Assembly (NCBI GenBank): GCA_000750105.3
Contig: JPHH03000068.1
Span: forward strand, 62,001 to 126,000
Length of the DNA: 64,000 bases
Reading direction: 5' to 3'
Source: Tolypocladium sp. Sup5 PDA-1
Taxonomy: Eukaryota > Ascomycota > Sordariomycetes > Hypocreales > Ophiocordycipitaceae
Numbering within the stretch: the stretch's first letter is position 1; every line of letters begins with the position of its first letter. Made by a program: the position numbers and the translations under genes. Of the stretch, positions 45,958-56,157 are shown in pieces. The notes under the pieces were generated by a model. The model was given only the letters and a program-made list of their open reading frames with translations. It did not search any database and was not told the DNA's origin.

Positions 45958-47619
45958 TTAGCCTTCATCTCCATCTGATCCCATCGTGCGGGGTTGCCAG
46001 TTCTCTTCAAATAACTGGCTGACGTAATAGTAATCATCTTCGCAAGTGGCAAGTTTGTGTAGCTCCTCCCATTGACACTCTACAAAGTGGTGGTTACATC
46101 AGAATTGGGTTGTGGGCATGAAGTGTTCGGACTTACTGTGCAGCTTCGCATAACCCCTACTGTAGTGGATGAACTGAAGCTTCTCATCGTCCAGACCCAG
46201 TAGTACGCGAAGCGCCCGATCTTTGCAATTCTCTGACAATGGATTGAATATCCTGTTGCAGTAATGGAAGTGTGCAAGGAGGATATTCGCTCCTTTGCAC
46301 ACGGATCAGCCACAGTGATTCACGATAAGTGTCACAATTTGGTATGCCATTCTTACCCAGATGATATTCTCCGACCCTATCCCCTGGAGCGGAATGGTGC
46401 TAAGCATACAGTAGTTAGCCACCCAGAGTATATACCGTGGTGGTTACTGATGCATGGCCCAGGTATAAGAACTCACCTTCATTCCGTGTTTGATGGCATG
46501 GTTGACATCATGGGCCGCTAGAAGGGCTGAATGATGCAGCAAGATAAATGTCACAAGATATATGACCAGCCAGGTGTCCTTCTTGTTTTTGTAAATCATA
46601 TCCTGAAGCCTGCGTAGCACATTGGTTCTGAGCGTTTTCTGAATGTGGTGGATCAAGGCGAATTCCATTTGCGCACCCAGAAAAGGCGGGATTGGGACCA
46701 TATCGTGGCCATGACGCGATTCGTCGAGAATCCCGAGTGTCTCTTCTCCGACGATGAAAGCAGGCATCGCTGATAGGCGAATGGATGTCCACAGCCTGAA
46801 TGTTTGATCGAGCAATTCAAATGACTCCACTGGAGTCCTTGGATCCCTGGATACTCGGCAAGCCTGACGATATGTCTTGTAAAGTAATTCGTCAGATGGC
46901 CCCGAAAACCTGCTCAAAGCATGGTCTATGATTTTTGGGATGTAGTTAACATATGCCGATGCTCCGTCTTCCAAATTCACCAAGGTAAATGGCGGGGTTG
47001 AGACTGAGTTATGGGTGCCCTTGTTGTCTGAGATCGGTTCCAGCTTACCATCTTGGGTTGTCATGAGCTCCCGCACTCGTAGTTCCATATACTTATTGCT
47101 CAGGCCCTCAGATATGCGAACAACCCTGTTTTCAGTTGCCGCCCAACTCTTTGTCAGATCCATAGCATTGTTACCCCATTCATGTAGTCGCTCGTGACCG
47201 AGAATACACCCGGGCTTGTGTAACCTGATGTCCGTAATCTTGTACCTTAAACAAGGAACGCGACCCGACGATGTGCCAACCAGTCTGCTGCATGTCAAGC
47301 ATAGCCCACTGGGATTATCAGGACGGCTCTCGCACTAGGGAATATCTGATTAGTGTTCACCCAACTGCGATTTCCACGCTGCGATATCGAGGTTCGATAC
47401 AAGCCGAATAGCTTTTTGTGTACTTACACGAATCCGCTGCATCCTGCATCTGATACATGAGCCAACCCTCCGTGTTTGGGCTGTCTCCTTGCGGAGGTTG
47501 CGATCCTGGAATGGTCCGCGCTTTCGCTTCTTGGGTAGGAGGATACTGGGCCTCGATAGTCGATCGGGTAACGAAGCCTCATACCGGCCGCCTCGATCCA
47601 ACGGGCACGCGTGCATCAT
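45958..47619 (-). CDS. Zn2Cys6 fungal transcription regulator, five exons, 456 aa
   Basis: Exons: 47619-47428, 47334-46477, 46399-46357 (43-bp micro-exon), 46292-46137 and 46079-45958; introns 93, 77, 64 and 57 bp with GTAAGT/GTGAGT/GTAAGA donors. The total is 1371 bp, which is exactly in frame. The binuclear cluster is split by intron 1: SCIRCRMQRIR then CESRPDNPSGLCLTC, preceded by a basic KKRKRGPFQ. The rest fits this family: PCLRYKITDIRLHKPG after the cluster, a helical middle, the micro-exon giving VGEYHLG|ANILLAHFHYC, and the ending DDYYYVSQLFEENWQPRT. Regulators of this kind bind DNA and control nearby or distant genes; no target is evident here. The start at 47619 is the first ATG in frame and is less certain. 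No disabling change was seen. Confidence 0.8.
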
Positions 47620-47805
47620 TTAAGAATACCAGATGCCTCCAGGAGAGGCTGGGTCCAGTAAAAGAGGTGAGGAATCAGTTGTCTGATGACAATGAAGCTG
47701 GATATCGACGATGGTCCTTAAGGGTACGTGTACCTGGGATATGTGTTTGGTATAACGAACACGAAAATTTGAGACGGGGAATGGCTGGTTATTTAATCAT
47801 AAGTG

Positions 47806-47940
47806 ATGACGGCACGTAGCGTCCTACTGGCTGCACTCCTCCTGTGCCTAAGCGCCGTCGCCGCCATTGGTACTTGGCTCACGGCACAGATCTGCAGACG
47901 CAGAAGGCATCGGAAACCCCGCGCTCGCTACATTTCATAA
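47806..47940 (+). CDS. 44-residue small ORF: hydrophobic helix plus Arg-rich tail
   Basis: ATG at 47806, stop TAA at 47938-47940. The N-terminal half is a strong hydrophobic helix (VLLAALLLCLSAVAAIG) and the C-terminus is very basic (ICRRRRHRKPRARYIS), a layout seen in small membrane-anchored or secreted peptides. It lies about 190 bp upstream of and divergent from the Zn2Cys6 gene. There is no homology evidence; it could be a chance ORF. Confidence 0.25.
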   Translation: MTARSVLLAALLLCLSAVAAIGTWLTAQICRRRRHRKPRARYIS

Positions 47941-49195
47941 GCTATATTCACGCGACTGCACCTTTTCTTAGTTGGTGCTGTGGCCAATGCTACACGTAGC
48001 ACTTGCCCCCGTCGCAAATGGTAACCTTTCCTACTGTATAGTGACGCCTTATTGCAATGGCCCCTAATTCAAAGCGCCTTAGCGCAAAGCGCCTCAGAAG
48101 GTAAAGCTTGTGCCCTCGTTAATATTTAGATGTGTTGTCAGCGAGCCCCATGGACCATCCTTCCGGGCCTGGCGAGAGCATAACAAGCGCGGTGCTTATC
48201 GAAAATTTATTCGTTGTCATAACTGAACGTTCCAGTTTCTGCTTTGTTGGATTATTACCACTTCGTGGCTCTTCGTTCGCAGTCGCACCCGCCATCGGTA
48301 AAGCGCTCTGTATTGGTATAGGAACCAGACTTCGGAAAACTGCAGGGAGTGTACACTACAGTATTCCATGGCGCTGCGAGCACTTCAAAATCCAGATGCC
48401 TATTAAAAATGGCTCCATGACCCCAGTTGCTGCCGTTGGAGAAAATGGCCAACATGGTCCAGAACCTCATAACACCATGTCATTTGTGATGTCACGGCAC
48501 CCTGTCAAGGTTTTGAGAGAACCATCCAATAGCGGTCGGTCTAGCTGTGCGGTCCAGGCTCTCGGTTAGAGACACATCAGCTTTAAATGTTCTTCGCTGT
48601 TCGTATGCTGTGCAAGGACTGAACCAACTCCCGGGACAGCGGAAAGGAGCGTAAAACAGATTACGCCATCCCAGTCGTCTCATCTTTCTTCACACTCTGC
48701 AACATGTGTGATGACGAGCCGAGCCGCCGGGTTGTTGGTCACACGCTCGTCCTCCTTTTCAATGTGGCCTGATGTCTTAGACATTGCATTCCAGAGCCCA
48801 ACGTGACAGGGAATCCTAGTTGACAGGCTTCCCTGTCTCACCACCAACCTGGGCATCCACCGTGCCCTCAAGGAAAAGCCCTGGTGCGAACCAACTTTAC
48901 CAAGCTGTTGGGGAAGTCGAATAGCGAATCAGCCACCGTTAGGTGGTTGGACGGTCGGGAAAGTAATTCCACCTCGGGAACACACCAATCTGGTGCAATT
49001 GAACGAACCGTCGTCCCGGCTCCGCGACGGGTTCTGCTCATCGTCGTCGATACGTCGTCGTTGCTTTTCGCTGACGCCTCACCGGACGAGGGCTGGCTGG
49101 TCTGCGGAAGTTCTGGTCCTCCGGCACATCGCAGGGCCTTTCGTACTCGAACGGGGAAGGGTTCATCTGCGATAAGTTCCCAATAGCGTAGACGC
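47941..49195. other. No supported gene
   Basis: A plus-strand frame at 48132-48569 (145 codons) and minus frames at 48868-49197 lack motifs. The composition is ordinary. Confidence 0.4.
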
Positions 49196-49467
49196 AAGGA
49201 TAGAAATCGATCGATCGATCGATTCGATCGATTTGATCAGACGATTCGATTTCGATTTCGATCGTATCGATCCGAGCCAGGGTTGAAAGCCACTCCACTC
49301 AATCCACTGGCTGCTCAAGTGGAGTGGGTAGATCATAATCCACTGAATATCTCAGCATAGTGGATCCACTGGAAGCTATCGAGGATTGGGTGGATTAGGG
49401 TGGATTGGGTAGATTGGCAAGTGCCTCCATTCGTGATGGTGAAGCTATTCCCGAAGCCCTTGCCACC
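49196..49467. repeat. Simple-sequence and subterminal repeats beside the hAT relic
   Basis: First GATC/ATCGATTCGAT-type simple sequence (49204-49272), then many scattered copies of TCCACT or its complement AGTGGA, and GGATTGGGTGGATTAGGGTGG (49285-49425). Clusters of short subterminal repeats in both orientations beside a transposase 3' end are typical of hAT elements, where transposase binds them. Confidence 0.6.
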
Positions 49468-49938
49468 CTACCTGCCCCGTTCCAAGTTCCAAGTGAGCCA
49501 TCTCCAACTGGCTTCCATCTCGTCTTGAACGCTCGCCACCTGAGTAAGCCACTTTGTTGCCCACCCCTCGAGCTGTTGATCTGACATCTGAGCCAATTCG
49601 AGATTGACTTTTTCTTCGTCTATCGAGACAAAGAAGGGATCTAAGTCATGAATAATACCCGCCCTCAGCCATGAACGCAATACCTGGCACATCCCGATAA
49701 TCTGGGCTTCAAGTTGGTGGCGCAGAGGGTTCACCATCCGACCTGCTGCTGAGAAAAGACGCTCACACTCAGCAGACATTAGTTGTATCGTGAGAAAATC
49801 AAGCGCCATTCGCGATAAGTTTGGATACTTGAATCGCATCTCGTGCCAGCAGAGTGCGTAATCAACTGGTTCCAACCGTTGGAGCCGTGCTTGGCAACCA
49901 GCCAATTTGGATGTCCGATTGATTGGGTTTGGATCCAA
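49468..49938 (-). pseudogene. hAT transposase C-terminal fragment
   Basis: The 156-codon frame carries the hAT C-terminal dimerisation domain: YPNLSRMALDFLTIQLMSAE, CERLFSAAGRMVNPLRHQL, then QVLRSWLRAGII. The S-AE-CERLFS-AGR block is the family hallmark. The RNase-H-like catalytic core and the BED zinc finger are missing upstream (the frame before 49938 is not hAT-like), so this is a 5'-truncated relic. Its 3' side runs into the subterminal repeat cluster. Confidence 0.85.
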
Positions 49939-50874
49939 CCGGTTCCAACTCGTTCCATTATCCAGGGGTCAATGTGAGAGAACCCGGCGCTGGACCTTGA
50001 ACCGCTACCATTGAGTTCCCAGCTCGGCTCCTCGTACGTCCCGCTGGCCCAGTGCAACAGTGCAACATCAAATGCCGGACATGTGAGGCTAGCAGGCTGG
50101 CTGGCTGGCCATGACAACTCAGAACCTGCCTGAGTCAAGTTTCCGCTTCCCCCTATCTGTTCTTTCTTTACGTTTCAACACTAGTCGTTTTCACCACGAC
50201 CACACGTGCAAAGCCCAAGCAGCAAAGACAGTATTTACAATATGGCGGGTGCCAAGTTACTGTCCAACGGCGGCCTCCATCGGGCTTGTTTTAGGGGGGA
50301 TTTCCACAAGAGAAGAGGTCAAAACGTCTGGATACGGATACGGATATTCCCTACACGGATCCGGACACTATGCACAAAGTGCCTCTGGTGTCGACATTCG
50401 GGTTGTGGAATTAGCTGTACTGTTAATGTTTACTTCTAAAACTTGAGACTGCTACCTGACTAGTGTCATTATCTATATATCTCGTATCATTGCCATAGGT
50501 GGAAAGGCCGCAAGGCTGTCAAATCAAGTAATTGCCTAGTATGGCAGGACGGCTTACTATAACTTTACCAATTTCGGACATTACCAATACTAGAGTTATT
50601 TTGCTCAAGGAATCAGATTCTAATAGGTATTTGGATTCCTCGAGCATACGGATTAGGTAGCACTCAATATTTGAAGTGGCTGCAAAATGAAGGAGAGAAT
50701 TTTGTTAGGATTTACCCTTGAGCTTCCGACGCATCTCTTTGTAGATATGGGAGGTCTGTTATGTGCGTATATTGCTATGCGCTAGTTCGCCATGTCTAGA
50801 TATATTCATCAAGCACAGCGGTTTCCAACTGCGCCTTAGGTTCACAAGTGACAGTCCGGTGCATGATGCCACTC
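49939..50874. other. No supported gene
   Basis: ORFs of 60-120 codons with no motifs; AT-rich around 50450-50800. It forms the 3' flank of the MFS relic. Confidence 0.4.
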
Positions 50875-51903
50875 CTATGCGTCCTTTGGCGGAGCTGCTT
50901 CAGCAAGCAGGTCGTGCTTCTCAAACTGCCATGCCTTGATACGCCTCTGGAACAAAATCTCCAGCTCCTCGTATGTACGGCCACGACTCTCAGGCAGGCG
51001 GAAGATACACCAAATGAGACACACCAGACTAATGGCGCCAAACGAAAAACCGGCTTTCCCAACCCAGTTCGCCTCGTTGCTATTCAGCATGAACGGCATA
51101 GCGACGGTAAAAACAATTGAAGCCAGCGCTTGCACGGCGGTCGCAACAGCAATAGTCTTCTCCCGAAGGCGTGTGGCCGATATTTCGGAAATAATAACGA
51201 AACAAATAGGGCCAACCGTCATCTGATAAATGAAGGTCCAAAGGTCCATTAGCGATGCTAGGGCCCATGTGGCACCAGTATTGTTTTGAGGAATGCCCAA
51301 GAAGCCGATAATAAATAGCAGTATTGCCCAAGAAGCCGATAATAAATAGCAGTATTGTCATGACAATCATGCCATAGTTATAAATAGTTCGACGACCGAG
51401 ATGAAACTAGAATCCTATATATTAGCGAAACGCATCCGTTAAATAAACCTAGTTATATGGGTATATACGTAATTCATGAGTGGCCACGATAAGATTGTGC
51501 CCACGAATCCGAGTGCCGTGTTTCCCACGCCCACTATCGAAAATATTAGTTACGTTTGCTAAGAATGCGTAGTACCTTCGTTACACTTACTATTGAATGC
51601 ATTAGCAGAGCTCAACCCAGCCTGCTCAAAAAAGTAATTGGCGAATCCAATAAGAGGGTTTCCCGCGATAACTTGAATAAGGTATACCATGACGGAAATC
51701 TCGGTTCGTACGAGATGAATACCCTTAAAGCATTCACGGTATGACGTAGCCGTCTCGTACTCGCGCTCTAGGCGATCCGTCTGCTCAATTCCCAGTAGGA
51801 TATTGTCGATGTCAGGTCGATGTACATCCGATGTCAGCTTCAAGAGAGCGCGACGCGCGTCCTCGTGCCGGCCGCGGCGAACCAGCCAGTATGGACCCTC
51901 CCG
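50875..51903 (-). pseudogene. MFS sugar permease (alpha-glucoside type), N-terminus deleted, frameshifted
   Basis: The reading starts inside the central loop (YWLVRRGRHEDARRALLKL, then DRLEREYETATSYRECFKG) and continues through helix 7 (EISVMVYLIQVIAG), two introns (about 51586-51541, GTAAGT..GATAG, and about 51465-51405), TIYNYGMIVMTILLFIIGFLG, and then C-terminal helices (LASLMDLWTFIYQMTVGPI... RGRTYEELEILFQRRI-KAW). PESRGRTYEELEILF is typical of maltose/alpha-glucoside transporters. The first six helices are absent: the sequence breaks at about 51903 where a C2H2 gene in opposite orientation begins. A 31-bp tandem duplication (51296-51357) adds a +1 shift. The protein would not be made. 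Confidence 0.8.
51296..51357. repeat. 31-bp tandem duplication in MFS relic
   Basis: CCCAAGAAGCCGATAATAAATAGCAGTATTG occurs twice in direct succession (51296-51326 and 51327-51357). Since 31 is one more than a multiple of three, it breaks the permease frame inside the helix reading FIIGFLG. Confidence 0.97.
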
Positions 51904-52465
51904 ATAACGTCTCGTGTTCCGATGCCGAACATAGCTCCATCTCGCTCTCCCCTCGGGACATGGCACCTCGTGAGCACGCAGCTTCGGAGATGCAGCGATA
52001 CCAACCGCGAGAACCGCCACCGCCGAGAACGGTACAGGGGGTGCAAAATACGGCACCAAGGAAGCATGCTGGAAAGCATGACGGCGCCGCCGTACCTGTG
52101 GTCGGTAGATTAATTTGCAAGTGCGACTACCCCAGCTATCACAAGGTCTACAGCCGCAACGAGCATCTCAAGCGTCACAAGCAGTCGTGAGTGTTTATAC
52201 TTATCGCAGCATGCTCTTTCACGCAAAGCTCACAGGCTAACATTACTCTATAGTTTCCATGCGGAAGGACCTAATAGCTTTTCCTGCGAATTCTGGCAAC
52301 CAGTTCAACCGCCAGGACAACCTCAACAACCACCGCAAGCTCCACGCCCGGTCCAACAGCCGGAAAAGTCGCGTCGCGTTTATCCCAGCTGCTAGGACCA
52401 CGATTGAGGAGGAGCGCAGTCACAAGCGACGGCAAAAGCCGGCCGTGAAGCGGGGAACGATATAA
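51891..52465 (+). pseudogene. C2H2 zinc-finger protein, 2-bp deletion in second finger
   Basis: Exon 1 (from an ATG at 51891, GTGAGT donor after 52186) ends with the first finger (CKCDYPSYHKVYSRNEHLKRHKQS). The intron is 52187-52253 (ACTCTATAG acceptor). Exon 2 reads FHAEGPNSFSCEF and then, after a 2-bp loss near 52294 that removes the second finger Cys, continues one frame over as GNQFNRQDNLNNHRKLHARS and a basic tail (RSHKRRQKPAVKRG). In finger 1 the second Cys position reads CDYPSY, where CDYPSC would be expected. The N-terminal 40 codons overlap the broken end of the opposite MFS gene, so the original promoter and start are probably gone. Confidence 0.65.
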
Positions 52466-52790
52466 TTGATTTGACGAATCGGATAAAGGCGGATGGAAGG
52501 TGACGGTGAGTGGCTTCGACTTTCTGTGAAGGACGTTAGGTGATGATAGTGGCATAAAACGGCTGCTTTCTCTCTTTTCGTGTGTATATGCCCCTCCAAA
52601 TTGGCTATTATAGACGTCCAATCAAAATTTGACCATGCGGTAAAGCCCACCACGCAGATGACTGAAGGCGGACATACTACACAATGCTAGCACCCTTGCG
52701 GTTAACCTGCATAGCATCAAGGAGTAGGCATGTTAACGTCCCGAGGAATGACAAAGGCCAGACACAAGCCAGTTCATATGGGAAAACGAG
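52466..52790. other. Spacer before Helitron copy B; no feature seen
   Basis: No gene. The sequence immediately left of the element (GGAAAACGAG) does not match the left flank of copy A (TTAGGCAGC), which marks 52791 as the shared edge. Confidence 0.5.
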
Positions 52791-52802
52791 AGAAGCTTAA
52801 GC

Positions 52803-53450
52803 CTAACTATCATAGGTCAAATCGATGACTTCGCGGCCAACAGCGAGTGGGCATGCTGCGATAAGGGATGTCTCTCTACCCCTGCACGTAGGGCACATAG
52901 GATAGTCTTGTCCTTTGCCCTTAGGTGTGCTCTCGTAGTATAGAACCCATCGCTCCCAGCAAGTTTCACAAGCGGCATGGCCTAGTTCACTTAGACCTCA
53001 GAAACACGATATACGTAGGGAAACTTACCATAGGACGTGAACTGAATTTCTTCGGAACTATAGCAAATTGGACACTTTTTCCACTCGTATTGTGTGATTA
53101 CCTCCGGTGAACGGATAAGGCCAGCGCAGATTTCGCACAAAAGCTAAATTATTAGAAGTCAGGAGCGGCTCAATAACGTCGATACAAAAGCTCACATATC
53201 CTCTAAGGCGTTTTTTGAGTCCGTCGCAGAGCGTCTTGTGGCATTTGCGACATTGTTGCTCGTTAGTAGTAAGGTCAATTAATATTGTCGGGGTAATCGT
53301 CGAGGCAGTCGTCGGCAGGCTTCCCCGTGCGGTCCGGGGCAAGGCTACGTTCCCGACTTGAACGGCCGTTGAGCGGCTCCGTGGTGAATCTATTACGCGA
53401 GTAGGAACAAGAATGTGGAAACGAGGGAAAGGTTGGAGAGGAAGGGGCAT
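52803..53450 (-). pseudogene. RING-like protein with two SUMO-interaction-type motifs (Helitron cargo)
   Basis: About 200 residues. The frame from 53450 gives a Pro/Arg/Ser-rich N-terminus, a first SIM-like motif (TILIDLTTNE), and a Cys cluster (CRKCHKTLCDGLKKRL). After a one-base slip near 53155 follows CEICAGLIRSPEVI and a RING-type core: CPIC-YSSEEIQFTSY-GHAAC-ETCWERW-...-MCPTCRGR, split by a 47-bp intron (52982-53028) between the Tyr and the Gly-His. The protein ends EVIDLTYDS, a textbook VIDLT SUMO-interaction motif, 12 bp from the element edge. RING proteins with SIMs are SUMO-targeted ubiquitin ligases (STUbLs) in fungi and animals; the role here is inferred. The usual third zinc Cys is Tyr. 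It may be functional in other copies; this one is frameshifted. Confidence 0.55.
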
Positions 53451-54347
53451 AGCCTTTAATAAGTACTCTAAAGACGATTAGCCAAGGCTGCTCAAGATGC
53501 ACATGAACCAATAGCCGCTAGCCGAACGCCGCCCTAGCTCAGGTATTGTTCTTGGATTGAGGCTCGAGACGAGAATGTAGGCGTCCGGGGCAAGGCACGT
53601 AAAGTATCTTGACTTCGGTTTGGCGGATACCCAGGCATACGGGATGAGCGGCGTCTAGATTACTGGGACGAAGCACTATCTGAAGTTGCGGTCATGGTCC
53701 CGTTTTCTAACTCAAATCATGATGCTCCCAAAGTGTCGGCTCATCGAGATTTGTAAAGCCGTCGGTCACTAGAAATTCGTTGACCAGTTAAAGGCCCGTA
53801 CAGTATGTAATAGGGTCGGAGAAGAACGGAATAGTAAATGCTGGTTTTATGCAAGCCAACGAAATATTGTACAGATCACTTTGACTTCGAGCTCGATTTC
53901 GATCCGCACTATGTCAATGAGCTCCGAAGGGGGCAAGTTGTGGCTCCTCAGCCTGTACAACTCACGGAGTAGGCTGTGGCATGTTGTTCCCACACCAGCC
54001 CCGCACAGATCTAACCAATAGCCTGATTCAACTGTTAATATGGCGCAGCCCATCGATACAAGTCCCTACGGGAGCCACTTCCGACCTCCACTGAACTTCA
54101 CGGAGAAGCACGGTATGGATCTTTGCACGCGCTGAAGTCCGAAAATAATCTAGCCCTAATTTTATGTCAGGCTTGCCAGACACTGTGAGGGCCGAACCGG
54201 TCCGCATGTTGGGAGCAAATATTGGCTGATGTTATTCTCACACCAAGCCTTGGAGGCCGCGTGTGCGGAGAGGTGTGCGTGTAGCGAAAGGGGGCAAGGA
54301 GGCGGGGGGTATAGCTAAGATATAGCGCCTCCAGAAACGGCAGCTGT
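53451..54347. other. Helitron interior, no readable gene
   Basis: Aligns with 6540-7427 in copy A. Partial frames on both strands have several nonsense codons and no recognised domain. Confidence 0.4.
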
Positions 54348-54951
54348 GTGACGGTTTGGGTTCCCAAGGGATAAACCGGCAGGTTTATGTTGGCAGGTGA
54401 GGTCAGGGCGTAGCACTGGGCTGGTCTTGTCACGATGGTAATAGATCGGATGTCCCGGACAGTAGATCGTAACCAAAGGGTGTTAATAGCACAAGTATGT
54501 CTGTGCTAGAACAATGTATTGAAAGCTGGCGAGGTATCTATGCTATGGTGAGGACATTGGGGGGTCCTATATACTAGGGGTTGTTCCTGGATCACTGAGA
54601 TCCCTCAATGATCCATTGCCTGGATCACTTGGATCATTGTCCGATCGTGGTGATCCAGCTCACCTGGATCACCTACCGATCCTAATGATCCAACGTTGCT
54701 GTGCCACCATTGGCTCGTCGTTCCGACCATTGTTCCGTGCAGCCTGCATTGGCAACGGGATTTTCAGTTCCTCCCCTTGGCGCCTTAGCCAGGGTGCAGA
54801 CCACCCTCTCACATCCAATAGAACCTGCTCAAGGCGGCCATTAAGTGACAACCTGATGCAACGGCCTTCCGACATGACGACAAAGAGTCATCTGTCTAGG
54901 CAAGGAAGCCCCAAGTTCAAGGTAGCCCATCCCGTCTATGTATAGCCTAGC
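54348..54951. mobile_element. Copy-B-only insertion with GGATCAC-type subterminal repeats
   Basis: Copy A has about 65 bp here (7431-7497) and B about 600 bp of unrelated sequence. The insertion begins TGTGACGGTTTGGG, an LTR-like start, and contains many short GGATCAC/GTGATCC words in both orientations (54590-54690) like hAT subterminal repeats. No transposase is encoded and no target duplication could be defined, as the A sequence is not simply restored on the right side. It is likely a non-autonomous or solo element, with rearrangement. Confidence 0.45.
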
Positions 54952-54954
54952 CAT

Positions 54955-55078
54955 TAATTGCAGATGACTGTCTTTAATGGTGCGTAGAGCGCAGCCAATC
55001 ATGTGTTTGCATCTATGCCCCTAACGAACCTACCTGAGTGATCCTATTGGCTGCACTATCACGGAACCCGAGCTATTA
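54955..55078 (-). repeat. 124-bp segment, inverted relative to copy A
   Basis: Reverse complement of 7498-7621, the same length, with collinear sequence resuming at GGGGAAGGCAACCCG. See copy A entry for its internal inverted repeats. Confidence 0.85.
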
Positions 55079-55474
55079 CAGGGGAAGGCAACCCGGTCGC
55101 GGGTTGCGCAAAAAGGCCTTGAGGAACGAAGATGGGCGATTTGAGAGCCCGAAATGAGAGCCTGAAGGTCTGCATGCAAATATATGTGCGAGGAACTGCT
55201 ATGCAATCGAGACTCGATGGGGCGGGGTAAGGATTCCCCGCATGGATGGTGAGACTTTCTATGCAGGGGTATCCTTGATTGAGGGTCTGCAGCCACGCAT
55301 ATGCGGCCCTGGTACGTATTAGGGAAAAGCAATGACGGGATCACACGAGAAATGGTACTAGATAAGTAGAAGGGCCACTACCAGGGATTTGATCTGTGAG
55401 CCGTTGGATTCAATGTTGCCGTGGTAATAATACGGACGTCCATTTGCCTCGGGGCTGTCTAAACAGATGAGATC

Positions 55475-56008
55475 ATGGCGACAGCACTAGTTCGCTTTCA
55501 CTTCTACTGCGACGGGGGTGCAAAGCAATTGACTTCTATCCACGATATCCGGGCTCAAGTGGCAGGAAGAAATGCCGCATACGATGCTTCGTTTATGAAA
55601 GCCGTGTCGCCTGTGCTGAAGGAACGGGAGCAGGCTTGTCGAAACGCATCCAACGCTTTTTGCGATAATTGCGGGTTGGCCGCGGTTAATGTGTTACAAA
55701 GCGCTATGTCTTGGCTGCACAGGGTGGACGACCCGATTATTGGTGTCTGGGTCGGTGTAGTGTGTGGGAAAGGAGAGTGTGAGATTCAGCTGCGATAGGA
55801 AATGGGTGATATTATGAGCGAGATAGGATCAGATCCCCACAAGAGTAGTCTAGGCGACTGCAGCGAGATTGTGGCATGCAAAGTGTGTGGAGAGACGGCG
55901 GGAACGAGGCGATGCGGGCGATGCCTAGCTATGGGATATTGCAGTAGAGAGCACCAAAAGAGCGATTGGAAGATATATAAGAAGATTTGTAGGCGCTATG
56001 GGTCATAG
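55475..56008 (+). pseudogene. MYND zinc-finger cargo gene, one nonsense codon
   Basis: The ATG at 55475 opens a 107-codon frame (MATALVRFHFYCDGG) that stops at TAG 55796-55798; the same frame then continues EMGDIMSEIGSD and ends after the MYND finger at 56008. The intact paralogue at 61119 has QEM at this point, so TAG was CAG. The finger reads CKVCGETAGTRRCGRCLAMGYCSREHQKSDW, with two Cys pairs, YC, His, Trp and a final IYKKIC, fitting MYND except that His replaces one Cys (a common variant). The N-terminal half holds a second Cys-rich block (CRNASNAFCDNCG). MYND fingers bind proline-rich partners in chromatin and signalling proteins. One codon separates this copy from an intact ORF. Confidence 0.75.
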
Positions 56009-56157
56009 GCGCAGGCTATGTAAGGCAGCCGGGCTGCTTGCTAAGTGCTCTATAGGATGGAATGGGGAGGAGGACAAAGAGAGGTATACATATTCCAGAG
56101 TATTTAGTTCATTCTTGAGTATGATAGTTTATGTTCTCGTTGTTCTTCATTGCCGTT

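Noticed and set aside
49204..49272. GATC-rich run considered as a methylation or origin signal
   Set aside because: It is simple sequence next to a hAT relic in a fungus; GATC methylation signalling is bacterial.
54348..54951. Reading the block as a clean solo LTR
   Set aside because: It starts TGTGACGG but no matching CA end with a 5-bp target duplication is visible and copy A's sequence is not restored on the right.
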